From NCBI RefSeq assembly GCF_046630445.1, contig NC_092340.1, forward strand, positions 24,316,001 to 24,380,000: 64,000 nucleotides of DNA. Direction: 5' to 3'. Under the pieces are notes generated by a model, which had not been told where the DNA came from, did no database searches, and saw only the letters and a program-made list of their open reading frames with translations. Position 1 is the stretch's first letter. Each line of letters opens with the position of its first letter. A program made the position numbers and the translations under genes. Shown one piece after another: positions 1 to 9,418 of this stretch. This stretch comes from Rutidosis leptorrhynchoides. Lineage: Eukaryota; Streptophyta; Magnoliopsida; Asterales; Asteraceae.

Positions 1-2
1 TA

Positions 3-1928
3 GAACAAATATTCTACCAAGGTGTCAACGTTGCTACACGAAAAGACATCGACATAACAGCTGGTGGTTCCATTATGAAGAAAACCGCAACTGAAGCTTA
101 CAAAATTATTGATAACACAGCCTCCCACTCACATGAGTGGCACCAAGAAAAAGATATCTTTCGATCATCTAAAGCAGCTAGAGCTGATTCTAGCCATGAC
201 TTTGATTCTGTTTCCGCAAAAATAGATGCTTTCGAAAGACGAATGGAAAAGATGAATAAAGATATTCACGCAATACGAATCAGTTGTGAGCTATGCGGTG
301 GACCACACTTATTGAAAGATTGTCACATTGAACCAACATTGGAACAACGAGAGAATGTTTTCTATATGAACCAAAGGCCGGGAAATAATTATCAAAATAA
401 TTATCAACCGCCAAAGCTAAACTTCAATCGAAATCAAAACATTCTTTACAATCCAAAAGGACCCGAAAATAACTGGTATAACCAACAAGGTCCGAATAAC
501 CAACCAACTCAAAACAACACTTTCAATCAACAAAGACCTGGCTTATATAAACCACAACAACAAATCGAAGAGAAAAAGTCAAATATGGAAGACGTGGTAT
601 TCAAGCTAGTTGAATCTCAAACACAATTTATTGAAACTCAAACCCAAACGAACGAGAGGTTTGATCAGTCATTAAGAACTCAACAAGCTTCCATTTTGAA
701 TCTAGAAAAACACGTAGGTACTCTTGCTAGCATGATGAGTGAGAGGGAACAAGGAAAGCTACCGAGTAATACTGAAGTAAATCCTCGGAAAGAGAATGTT
801 AATATGGTGTCAACAAATTCTGAAAAACCAGCTCCAGAAGATGGGAAGGTTTTAGATGTGAGTAACAATGAAGAAGTTACATCACCACCACCACCTGAGT
901 ATGTAAAGCCAGTGGTGACACCATACAAACCACCCATCCCGTTTCCAAGAAAAGGAGTTGAGTATGAGCAAGTAATAAGTAATAAAGATTGTGATACTTC
1001 TGGAAAGAAGAAGAAGAAAAAGAATAAGAAAGTACAAGAAACAAAAGCCGTAGAAGTAAACCCGGTGAATACAGTTCCACCAAAACCTCCACCTAGGGTA
1101 GGTGATCCGGGTGAATTTATTGTTCCTTGTCTACTTAGTGATTGTGTCATGTATGATGCACTAGCAGATTTAGGTGCAAGTGTAAGTGTTATGCCTCTTT
1201 CCTTACATAAGAGATTAGGTGTAGGTAAGTTAAGTCCAACGGATATGAGTGTTCGACTCTTTGATCAAACCATTAAGCACCCAGTTGGAATTGCTGACAA
1301 CCTACCCATTCAAGTAGGCAATTTAACCTTTCTAGTCGAATTCATTGTCATTGACATAGAAGAGGACCCAAACATTCCTCTAATTTTAGGTCGACCATTC
1401 TTTGCGTCCACCGGGGCGTTATTTGATGTAGGAAATGGAAGAATGACACTTAAAAGTGGTGACAAATCGATCACCTTTATGATTCGAAAGTCTAAATCTC
1501 CACCAACCAAAACCGTTGAACCAGCAAAAACGATTGGTAAGAACCATGTTGTTTTACCAACTCCAACGGTAATACTTAGCAATAATGAAACGCCTAAGTA
1601 TGGGGAAAATGAAGTAACACCTAATGATGACATGATAACAAAGAACCCCGTTGTTGATACGAAATTAGATAATCCCATTATTAATAGTTCAATGAAGAAA
1701 CTTATTAAACGGATTCGCGATGCTAGAACCAAGGGGAACTTTAAGTTATGTAACCGATTAGTATCCAATCTGTCGCCTAAAGAAAAGGCGAAGCTAGTTG
1801 AAATTGTGGATATAACACATGAATCCGACCAATGGCTTAAAGAAAAAGTCACGGATATGCAAGTTGATTATGGACCAAGAGAAATTGACGATGAAGCTAA
1901 TCACAATTTCGACACCACAGCTACCTAA
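3..1928 (+). CDS. Athila-type Gag C-terminus plus retropepsin, no RT (5' partial)
   Basis: The frame is open from base 3, so the protein begins outside the window; the first internal Met is at 75. Gag would package element RNA into virus-like particles, and the protease would process the polyprotein. A zinc-knuckle-like CELCGGPHLLKDC motif lies at about 286-324. An Asn/Gln/Pro-rich linker follows (about 370-560), then a Lys run (about 1006-1030). A retropepsin core has its active site in DLGAS near 1157-1171 and the family flap region ILGRPFF near 1384-1404. In autonomous relatives the frame continues into RT; here it ends with TAA at 1926-1928 and no RT is found downstream. The frame is intact within the window. 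Lineage follows family knowledge; loss of pol is what I see. Confidence 0.82.
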   Translation, partial: EQIFYQGVNVATRKDIDITAGGSIMKKTATEAYKIIDNTASHSHEWHQEKDIFRSSKAARADSSHDFDSVSAKIDAFERRMEKMNKDIHAIRISCELCGGPHLLKDCHIEPTLEQRENVFYMNQRPGNNYQNNYQPPKLNFNRNQNILYNPKGPENNWYNQQGPNNQPTQNNTFNQQRPGLYKPQQQIEEKKSNMEDVVFKLVESQTQFIETQTQTNERFDQSLRTQQASILNLEKHVGTLASMMSEREQGKLPSNTEVNPRKENVNMVSTNSEKPAPEDGKVLDVSNNEEVTSPPPPEYVKPVVTPYKPPIPFPRKGVEYEQVISNKDCDTSGKKKKKKNKKVQETKAVEVNPVNTVPPKPPPRVGDPGEFIVPCLLSDCVMYDALADLGASVSVMPLSLHKRLGVGKLSPTDMSVRLFDQTIKHPVGIADNLPIQVGNLTFLVEFIVIDIEEDPNIPLILGRPFFASTGALFDVGNGRMTLKSGDKSITFMIRKSKSPPTKTVEPAKTIGKNHVVLPTPTVILSNNETPKYGENEVTPNDDMITKNPVVDTKLDNPIINSSMKKLIKRIRDARTKGNFKLCNRLVSNLSPKEKAKLVEIVDITHESDQWLKEKVTDMQVDYGPREIDDEANHNFDTTAT

Positions 1929-2381
1929 GTGTGGGGAGATTCAAATGTTCTAAAAAGAAAATGTTGTCTAGAATTAGTTGTTCTGTTCTCGTGTAGTTCC
2001 GAGAATGGAATCCGATTGGTCTTTTCCGCTAGCAGACACTAAAGAACTAGTTTTCTTCCCCCATTCTGAATTTTTTTTTGTTTTGTAGGTTTTATATTAA
2101 ATTAATATGTTTTTTAAAATTTATGTTTTGTGTGTTTTTTTTAAAAACAAAAATGTACTTTATTTCATTAAGTTAAAAAAATGATTTCTAAAATTCGTCG
2201 TGAGTTGAAGATTAGGTCGTTGAACCGAAATTGCTTTACCCGAGGGCGGGACGAAAAATTTTGTTATCATTATTTTTAATTTTATTGATTTAAAGTATGC
2301 CAAAAAATACTATGTTTTATAAATTTTTGAACGTGGGGTTATATACCAAACTTCAAAAATATGTATATATGTTTGTATTTT

Positions 2382-2974
2382 TTTTTTTGAAAGGCAAGTA
2401 AATTTTATTATTAAAAAGAAGACAGTACACGAAAAAAATCTAGCAAGGAGCTAGACAAAACACACAACCACAAAATTAAGGCGCACACACACACTTAAGC
2501 TCGAAACTATAGAAGGCGCACAATCACGAGGACATTAGAGGCGACACGACACGACAATAAGCAAAACTATGTTTCCGAGTCCGATGATGCACAAGAAGAG
2601 CAACATGAGCAGCAACCAATATCCTCTTCCGAGTCATTCATCACATTCTCGATAAAGTATCTTTCGTGCCAACGAAATTTGTCTCGACGTCGGTTACGCT
2701 TCATATTACACCTACCCCACACATGTTTAATAAAATGACTTTTGATCAAAGGAGGAGCTTTTTTCTTTTTAACGCGAAAACGGGCTACCGCGGAATATGC
2801 TATATTAATTGGCCTAGATTGTGCCAAACCCTCATCCTTTGAGACACACGTAGAGTCCTGTTTAAAACCATTTGAAGATGATGGCTCACAAGATGGAGAT
2901 ATACACTTGGTGTTAGGCCCACTGGTTGAATCAAAGCTTGTCCCACTTGAAGGAAACTTAGGGGAGTTTAACAC
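2382..2974 (-). mobile_element. 5'-truncated poly(A) retroposon with LINE-like 3' end, inserted in Athila
   Basis: The segment is bounded by a 17-bp direct repeat, atatatgtttgtatttt, at 2365-2381 and 2975-2991. Its left edge is a T run, which is a poly(A) tail on the minus strand. The tail follows a 3' UTR-like stretch (2389-2566) of the kind plant L1 elements carry. Long TSD, 3' poly(A) and 5' truncation are the hallmarks of LINE-driven retroposition. The minus strand is open from the truncation point to 2567. I see no RT or endonuclease. It could be an internally deleted LINE or another retroposed transcript. Confidence 0.68.
2567..2974 (-). CDS. Truncated ORF of the retroposon, unknown product (135 codons)
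   Basis: The frame is open exactly from the 5' truncation boundary, so its true start is missing; the first codon in frame is GTG, not ATG. The product is Ser-rich at the start, has a basic middle (a KKKK run and an NRRRDK stretch) and ends in a Cys/Ser/acidic tail. No catalytic motif is visible. It could be the C-terminus of a LINE ORF1-like protein, or of a host protein whose mRNA was retroposed. It is probably not expressed as a gene here. Confidence 0.4.
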   Translation of the reverse strand: MLNSPKFPSSGTSFDSTSGPNTKCISPSCEPSSSNGFKQDSTCVSKDEGLAQSRPINIAYSAVARFRVKKKKAPPLIKSHFIKHVWGRCNMKRNRRRDKFRWHERYFIENVMNDSEEDIGCCSCCSSCASSDSET

Positions 2975-4816
2975 ATATATGTTTGTATTTTATGTTATGT
3001 ACAAAACAGGGTAAAACAGCGCACTTTCAAAGACTAGCATTAAGTTCAGCAAAAGCTAATAATTTTGACGACAATATCAAATGTGAAATAACAACAATAT
3101 GTTTGCAAACTCGGTATTTTTAATCACTTTTCTACGCTAATCACCCTCATGAATTTATAATTGTAGTCTGATTTCATGCAAATGAGGGCATTGCATGATC
3201 TCAAGTGTGGGGAAGGGTTATAAATTCTCTCGGGTTTACACTTGGTTTATTTGCCAAATTTTGTAAAAATTTGAAAAATTTTCAACTAAACGAATTCAAA
3301 ATCATGTTTATACATATTTATGAACGATGAAAACTAGGTGTTAATATCGAAATTATCGTTACCTCGAAAAAGACATAAATTGAGAAACAACCCAAAACGC
3401 TTAAATTCATTTAAAATGGAATTGAAGAGAATAAAAAGGCAAAGAAAGAAACTAAGTGTGGGGAGAATGTACCAAGTTATTTAATTAAAAAACTATATAT
3501 CACATGTTTCTGTAAAGTTATTGCAGGTGCTTTTGTTTTGGACGATACTAATCAGTTTTACCCGATTTATTATAATACTTTTGAAAAAAAGATGGATCTA
3601 CACGATGAATCAATTCCATCATTAAAAGGAAGTAAAGTCTTCCGAAAAAGACACGCGCTTCTTGATTTAGGTCATGAAGTTGTCGTCTAGACCAGCTGTA
3701 GGTTGATGAAAAATCTAGAAAAGTCATCTCTAAAATCAGCAGGAAATCCACGGACCTCAGCATCAAACAGGGTCGCCATGTGGTCAGATTTATCCTAACC
3801 ATGAGAAGGATTTATCTCGTACAATGGGGGGGCACCGTGCAAATTAGCTTGATAAGACTAATGAATCAGATCCCCAGAAAGGATAATCTCCTTAAAGATT
3901 AAAAATCAGCTTTTAAGACTGATATTACTCAATCCTAGAGATTGACCTTAAAGATTGAGAATTCAAACTCATGGAATTCAATGATATCTAAACTCGAGCT
4001 TGAACGAGAAAATATTTTGATCAAAAATACAAACCGATTTGTTTTCTGAAAATCCATTTTCAATGCGTTCATTACCATTGAACGTAAAATCCTAGGAATT
4101 CACCTAGAATTCATTAGGTCACCTGAACCAAATCGGGTGTCAACCGTAAGAACGGTGGTTGCATAGCATGGTCGGAGACAGGACCTTGTGCCAGACCGAA
4201 AAATCATAGGATGATCTTTACTATCGCTCCTACCAAGGATAGTTCTAGCATCCGACACGTTAAAAGACCATAATCATCTGCATATCACGGGACATTGCCT
4301 TAACAGTTTCTTGTTCATCGTTTTCCTTTACAACCGGACGGTAGTTTGCCGAAAGGTAATATACGGAACAAGTAAACTGGATGTGTGCTTTCCGATACCG
4401 GGATAGCAGTGGATTACACGAACCTAAATGTTTTTAGCCAAAATATTGATCCACAAATATATTTTGCAACACCAATGGTGGATCAAATCAGAAAACTTAT
4501 CTAGGGTAAAAGCTAGATTGAATTTTCAAAAGATCAAATGTTTTCATAAAGATCCTATTTCCTAAAGGATCTAAATTTTTATAGTCATGTGGGACTGTAA
4601 ACCGCCTTTCAAATGTGCACTTTGCTTTGGAAACCGAAAGTAAATCGGCTATTTGATTGCAAGTGTCGTTGACCTAAACCCAAGGCAACTGTGGATGACA
4701 CACCCACCTTTAACCATCATTACTGTCATTGTTTATACCGCTATATCAAAATCACTGATGTACAAAATGTGATGAATAAAAAAGTGATTCATGTATGTTT
4801 GTATTTCAAGACTATA

Positions 4817-4853
4817 TTGCTTGAGGACAAGCAACGCTCAAGTGTGGGGATAT
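4817..4853 (+). promoter_or_regulatory. Hairpin plus polypurine tract before the 3' LTR
   Basis: TTGCTTG (4817-4823) and CAAGCAA (4828-4834) form a perfect 7-bp stem around AGGA. Six bases later comes AAGTGTGGGGA (4840-4850), then the LTR start TGATAAGG at 4854. The PPT primes plus-strand DNA synthesis in LTR retrotransposons. The same stem and loop precede the PPT of the second Athila-type copy (60730-60747). Confidence 0.65.
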
Positions 4854-6640
4854 TGATAAGGCTAAAAAGGAACATATATTTCATAGCATTATCCCCCAAG
4901 AAAGACAAGATTTTAGTTGCAATTGTTCCATTTTCAAGTGATATTCGTTTATATTAAATAAGTGCGAAGACAAAAGGCAGATTCGACAAATTGAAGACAA
5001 AAAGGTCCAAAAAGCTCAAAAGTACAAGATACAATTAAAAAGGTTCAAATTATTGATGAAGAACGTCTAAAAATGACAAGAGTACAAGTTACAAAACGCA
5101 AAGTACACGATATAAAATAGTACGCAAGGACGTTCGAAAATCCGGAACCGGGACATGAGTCAACTCTCAACGCTCGACGCAACGGTGTAAAAATTACGAG
5201 TCAACTATGCACAAGAATAAAATATAATATTTAATTAATTCATAATAAGAATAATATTAAATAATAAAAAGTTGTTAATTTAGCATAGTTCAGGGTTCGT
5301 AAATGAAAATTCAATTTCATATTTTGCCTATAAAAGGCGATGATTATCGATCAATTTAAAAGCATCCCTTTTTCTATCCTAAAAATCTATTATCAATATC
5401 AATATCTAAAAATCTCTATCATAATGTTAATGTAATAAGATATAACAATAATCTTAATTTTAATTTTAAATTATGATAATAATAAGATTTATGATAGAGA
5501 TCGTTTGAGTGTGTAAGTCGAAATTCTGTCCGTGTAACGCTACGCTATTTTTAATCATTGTAAGTTATGTTCAACCTTTTTATATTAATGTCTCGTAGCT
5601 AAGTTATTATTATGCTTATTTAAAACGAAGTAATCATGATGTTGGGCTAATTACTAAAATTGGGTAATTGGGCTTTGTACCATAATTAAGGTTTGGGCAA
5701 AAGACTGACACTTGTGAAAATTGGACTATTGACTATTAATAGATGGGGGGTATTGTCTAATTGAGTGACAACTCATTGGAGTCTGTCGAACCTATCTTCA
5801 AATTAATTATCCTAATAATTAATAATGATTATGGTTGTCCTATTTAGTGACGTTCATATGGAATCTATTATAATCATTTAATTAATTATTCGGGTTGGGT
5901 AATTGATTATTCAAACTGATCAAGTGGGTAAATTAATATTCATATCTAATCAAAACAGGGGTAGATTACATACAGTGATAACTGGTGTAATTGTTGACAG
6001 AAGTGATAACTGCGTCACAGTTTAAATCCTTAATTAGTTGGAATATTTGACTTCGGGTATAAGGGTAATTTGACGAGGACACTCGCACTTTATATTTATG
6101 AGCGATGGACTATTATGGATAAAAACCAGATAGGTATCAAATAAACCATGACAAAGGACAATTAACCCGAGTAACAATTAATTAAAATCAAAACGTCAAA
6201 CATCATGATTACGGAAGTTTAAATAAGCATAATCCTTTTATTTCATATTCTATCGCAATTTTATTTATTGTTATTTTATTTATCGTCATTTATTTATTTT
6301 ACGCACTTTAATTATTGTCATTTATCTTTACGCTTAAAAATATAAAATCGACAAACCGGTCATTAAACGGTAAAAACCCCCCTTTTATAATAATATTACT
6401 ACTTATATATATATATATTTATATAAATATAGTTTTATAAAAATATAGTACGTAATCACTAGCTCCCTGTGGAACGAACCGGACTTACTAAAAACTACAC
6501 TACTCTACGATTAGGTACACTGCCTATAGTGTTGTAGCAAGGTTTAGGTATATCCCATCCGTAAATTAATAAAACTTGTGTCATATTTTGTAGTATTTCC
6601 TAGTAAAAATAATACTATTTCGTACCCTCACGCTACATCA
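4854..6640 (+). repeat. 3' LTR of the left Athila-type element (about 1787 bp)
   Basis: The LTR starts TGATAAGG directly after the PPT and ends at about 6640 in CTACATCA, giving TG...CA termini. The end is set by the change to an unrelated gypsy LTR at 6641. The tract near 6468-6490 (ccctgtggaacgaaccgga) is also found, with small changes and on the other strand, near the end of the other Athila-type LTR (about 58540). The partner LTR lies outside the window. Confidence 0.72.
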
Positions 6641-6730
6641 TCAGATTGCTTAACATGTTGGAAACCTTTAATCATGTAAATATCAATCTCAATTAATATA
6701 TATAAACATGGAAAAGTTCGGGTCACTACA
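6641..6730 (-). repeat. Gypsy LTR remnant, 90 bp
   Basis: Read on the minus strand it starts at 6730 with TGTAGTGACCCGAAC, an LTR start that recurs in Asteraceae gypsy elements. It stops at 6641, where the Athila LTR begins. At 6731 the copia RNase H frame breaks off. The simplest reading is that a gypsy element entered the copia copy and was later cut by Athila. Confidence 0.6.
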
Positions 6731-7000
6731 AGTTGCCTCTTAGAGGACCACGAGAGAAGATTATTACCAAGAAAAACACAGTAACCGGACGTGGATCGTC
6801 TGGTGGTGGGGCACCCAGCCCAATCAGCGTCTGAGTATGCCACTAAGGTAGTCGGAGAGGAAGCATAGAGCTGTAAGCCAAGATCAGTGGTACCTTGAAT
6901 ATAACGAAGGATCCTTTTGAAAGCATGGAGGTGCTGCTCACGAGGATCATGCATGAAGAGACAGATCTGCTGAACAGCATAAGATATATCTGGTCGAGTG
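6731..7000 (-). pseudogene. Copia pol remnant: end of RT and RNase H
   Basis: This fragment continues the frame interrupted at 16700. Across the aatgt duplication it reads into the conserved TRPDISYAV stretch of copia RT, then HLHAFKRILRYIQGT, then the RNase H core SDADWAG and RRSTSGYC. The frame is cut after SSKRQ at 6731, where the gypsy LTR remnant begins, so the last part of RNase H is missing. No start or stop of its own. Confidence 0.78.
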
Positions 7001-7005
7001 AATGT

Positions 7006-9383
7006 TGTAGTGACCCGACCAAATCATGTTTGACGGCGCCGTCTACTTAGGTCCCGTTACGTGGTCATAAGTCTTTAAGATAAAGTTTGACCAAAATATG
7101 TCGCCTTCATTTCAAAATAAAGATTGTTCCCAAAGTTTACAAGAATTGTTCAACCAATAGTTAAGTTACAACGTTATAATACGAATGAAATCTAGGCGAC
7201 ACGGTTTAAAGTAAAGTCAAAAGACGCTCCATGAAATGCACATATACTCGACATCCAATGCAAGTATCAAATAATGAGCGGAAGCATGTATCATGTATCG
7301 TTCAAGGACCTGAGAAAAACATAGAAATCTGTCAACGAAAACGTTGGTGAAATCATAGGTTTAAGTAAGTAAGTACAAGTGAACCACAAGATTTGCATCA
7401 ATGAAATAATAGTAATACATTCCAAAAGTTTATTTCACGAGCACCCAATTATCAATGCTTAACATTTCCTTCCATTGAACCCCATCACTTAGTGCTAGAA
7501 CATACACTGTTTCTCGAAAATATATTTCATTCGTAAACGGTAGCGAACCGTTTGAATGAGGGTTTGTCAAACCCATATGGATCCATACAACATAAGTTCT
7601 CGCTTACACCCGGCAAGTGTAACTAATGATAATCGAATTGAGGATTTTGTTCTAAACTCGTATGTAGAATGTTTGTTTTTTCCTGTACTTGTGTTCACTT
7701 AGTAAAGAAATGTTTATGTTTTCTCATCCCAAATGTAAGTTCAAAAAGAGTAAAAGTGGGACTATGATCTCACCTTGAGTGCACGAGTAGTAAAGTACTT
7801 CGACAAGTAAACGTGTGCAAAGAACAATGCTAGTCTTGACCTAAACAATAGGTTTGTATCAATAACGGTAAACACAATAGGTCAAAGATGTTCAATTAGT
7901 CCTATGGCTCGTTAAGACTCGATCATAATAGCATGTGAATCAAATTGTCATGTTTCATGCAAGGTACAAGTATAAAAACATGTTAGAACGATTGCACAAT
8001 TATTTGGTTAAGTTTGATTAAAAGTCAACTTGGTCGGGTCAAAGTCAACAGAAAAGTCAACGGGGTCGGGTTGGGTATCCGACAATTTTTCTAAGTTATA
8101 TAATCATATATGAGCATGTTGGCCAAGTTTCATGTTAATCGGAGGTCCGTAGCATAGCAAACATTTTTATGTCAAATGACCAAAGTAAACAGCCCGTTTT
8201 AGTACAATGGGACGGCGTCCCAATTGGCTAGACGGCGTCCCGTTTTTAAGGTTGGGACGGCGTCCCGAGAAGCTAGACGGCGTCCCAGTTTTAAGTTTGG
8301 GACGGCGTCCCGAGAAGCTAGACGGCGTCCAGATCGTTTTCCAGGCCCTGTTTGCTGTATTTCCTAAGTGCACGAACCAAAACACAAACCAACACATTTC
8401 ATGACCCGTAAACAATCAAGATATGTATCTTATATCATCGGAAAGCTCTTTCAACAAGGAACGCAACTAAGCACTTTTCATCAAGCAAAAACATCATATA
8501 CTATAACCGAAATCCCGACAAGTGATCAATAGAGGTTTATTTTCAAGTTTCAAGTTTATCAATTGCAATTTAAGTTTCGGGAATCCAATTTATACATATG
8601 ATATGCCGTTTTGAAGGTAATGAAACATGTAATGCAACTAAACACTTATCCATAACATTAACAAGCATTCAACGCATCAAAAGTTCGTTTTAAGAGTTGT
8701 CAACCCTAACCAAAAGTTCACAAAATCAATAATCGCGTTTATGAAGTTTCTTTAATCAATCTATACATCAAAATGAAGCTAACGATACTAGTAACACTTT
8801 TAAAACATGCACATTAACAATCTAATAACATTTGATCATCCAAAATTAAGGATTTAGCAAGTAATTTTCATAATGAACTAGTTACACCAAAAACAACAAA
8901 TCGAGCATACAAATTACATACACGACATCACAATGAGCCATAGACACTAATTAACATACTTTTAAGTCAAGAACACAAATTTAAAGAAAACTAGTGTTTT
9001 AGAAATGTTACCCAAACGAGATGAGGTTGGTACCAAAATGAAGAGGATGAAGAGAGGATCACGAATATGTAATTTATTTTGTTGTAAGCCTCCTAGATCG
9101 AATTTAGATGATGATTGAATGAATTTGGTTTTGAGTGTGTGTTCTTGCTAGAGAGAAAGAGAGAGAGATGGAGGTGGAAATGAATGGGTGAAAGGGGTTT
9201 GACCCTTTGACCTAGTCAAGGGTTTGATCCCTTGTCAAGTTTAGTCCCTCAACTTTCGTTCGGGTGCGGGAATTACCTAAACGAGATAATTTAAAACGCG
9301 TATCAACGGGAGATGTTATAAACATATAACGGACTTTATATTAGTATAACGGAAAAGTAAATGGAAAAAGGCGGGATGTTACA
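7006..9383 (-). repeat. 3' LTR of the Tekay-like element
   Basis: In element orientation it starts TGTAACATCCCGCC at 9383 and ends GGTCGGGTCACTACA at 7006. Its length equals that of the 5' LTR. It contains an internal array of GACGGCGTCC decamers (8211-8330). Short frames over that array are repeat artefacts. Confidence 0.93.
8211..8330 (-). repeat. Periodic CG-rich palindromes in the Tekay 3' LTR
   Basis: GACGGCGTCC starts at 8211, 8231, 8256, 8276, 8301 and 8321, so spacing alternates 20, 25, 20, 25, 20 bp: a 45-bp unit with two near-palindromic decamers per unit. Flanking G and C often extend the decamer to GGGACGGCGTCCC. The surrounding LTR is AT-rich, so the array stands out. Its role is unknown. 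Confidence 0.85.
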
Positions 9384-9415
9384 TTATCTACTCCTTAAAA
9401 GAAATTTCGTCCCGA
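9384..9415 (-). promoter_or_regulatory. Polypurine tract region of the Tekay-like element
   Basis: On the minus strand the sequence just before the 3' LTR reads TTTAAGGAGTAGATAA, then TGTAACA. The purine-rich stretch is in the PPT position. Confidence 0.6.
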
Positions 9416-9418
9416 AAT

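Larger units (their letters stand above)
1929..4853 (+). other. Noncoding 3' internal region of Athila-type element, with repeated PPT-like motif
   Basis: I find no convincing gene between the Gag-protease stop and the LTR apart from the inserted retroposon at 2382-2974. The 11-mer AAGTGTGGGGA occurs four times (1927, 3203, 3454, 4840), the last being the presumed PPT. A block at about 3630-3900 matches the second Athila-type copy (about 61745-62035, opposite strand), although neither copy is open there. The longest other frame (4691-4957) crosses the PPT into the LTR, so I do not call it a gene. Confidence 0.6.
1..6640 (+). mobile_element. Athila-type Ty3/gypsy LTR retrotransposon, 3' part (5' end outside window)
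   Basis: The visible parts in order are a Gag-protease frame (to 1928), about 2.9 kb without convincing coding sequence, a polypurine tract at 4840-4850, and a 3' LTR (4854-6640). The Gag with a CxxCGGxH knuckle, the retropepsin, the long noncoding 3' region and the AAGTGTGGGG-type PPT fit the Athila lineage. No reverse transcriptase or integrase follows the protease, so this copy appears non-autonomous. A retroposon (2382-2974) is inserted in it. The element itself interrupts an older gypsy LTR at 6641. The 5' LTR and PBS are not in the window, so the TSD cannot be tested. Confidence 0.8.

Noticed and set aside
680..1852. Minus-strand frames opposite the Athila Gag-protease
   Set aside because: Shadows of the plus-strand frame; no family features.
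8167..8415. Frames with a repeated GRRP motif in both Tekay LTRs
   Set aside because: They follow the GACGGCGTCC array; both strands are open there because of the palindromes.
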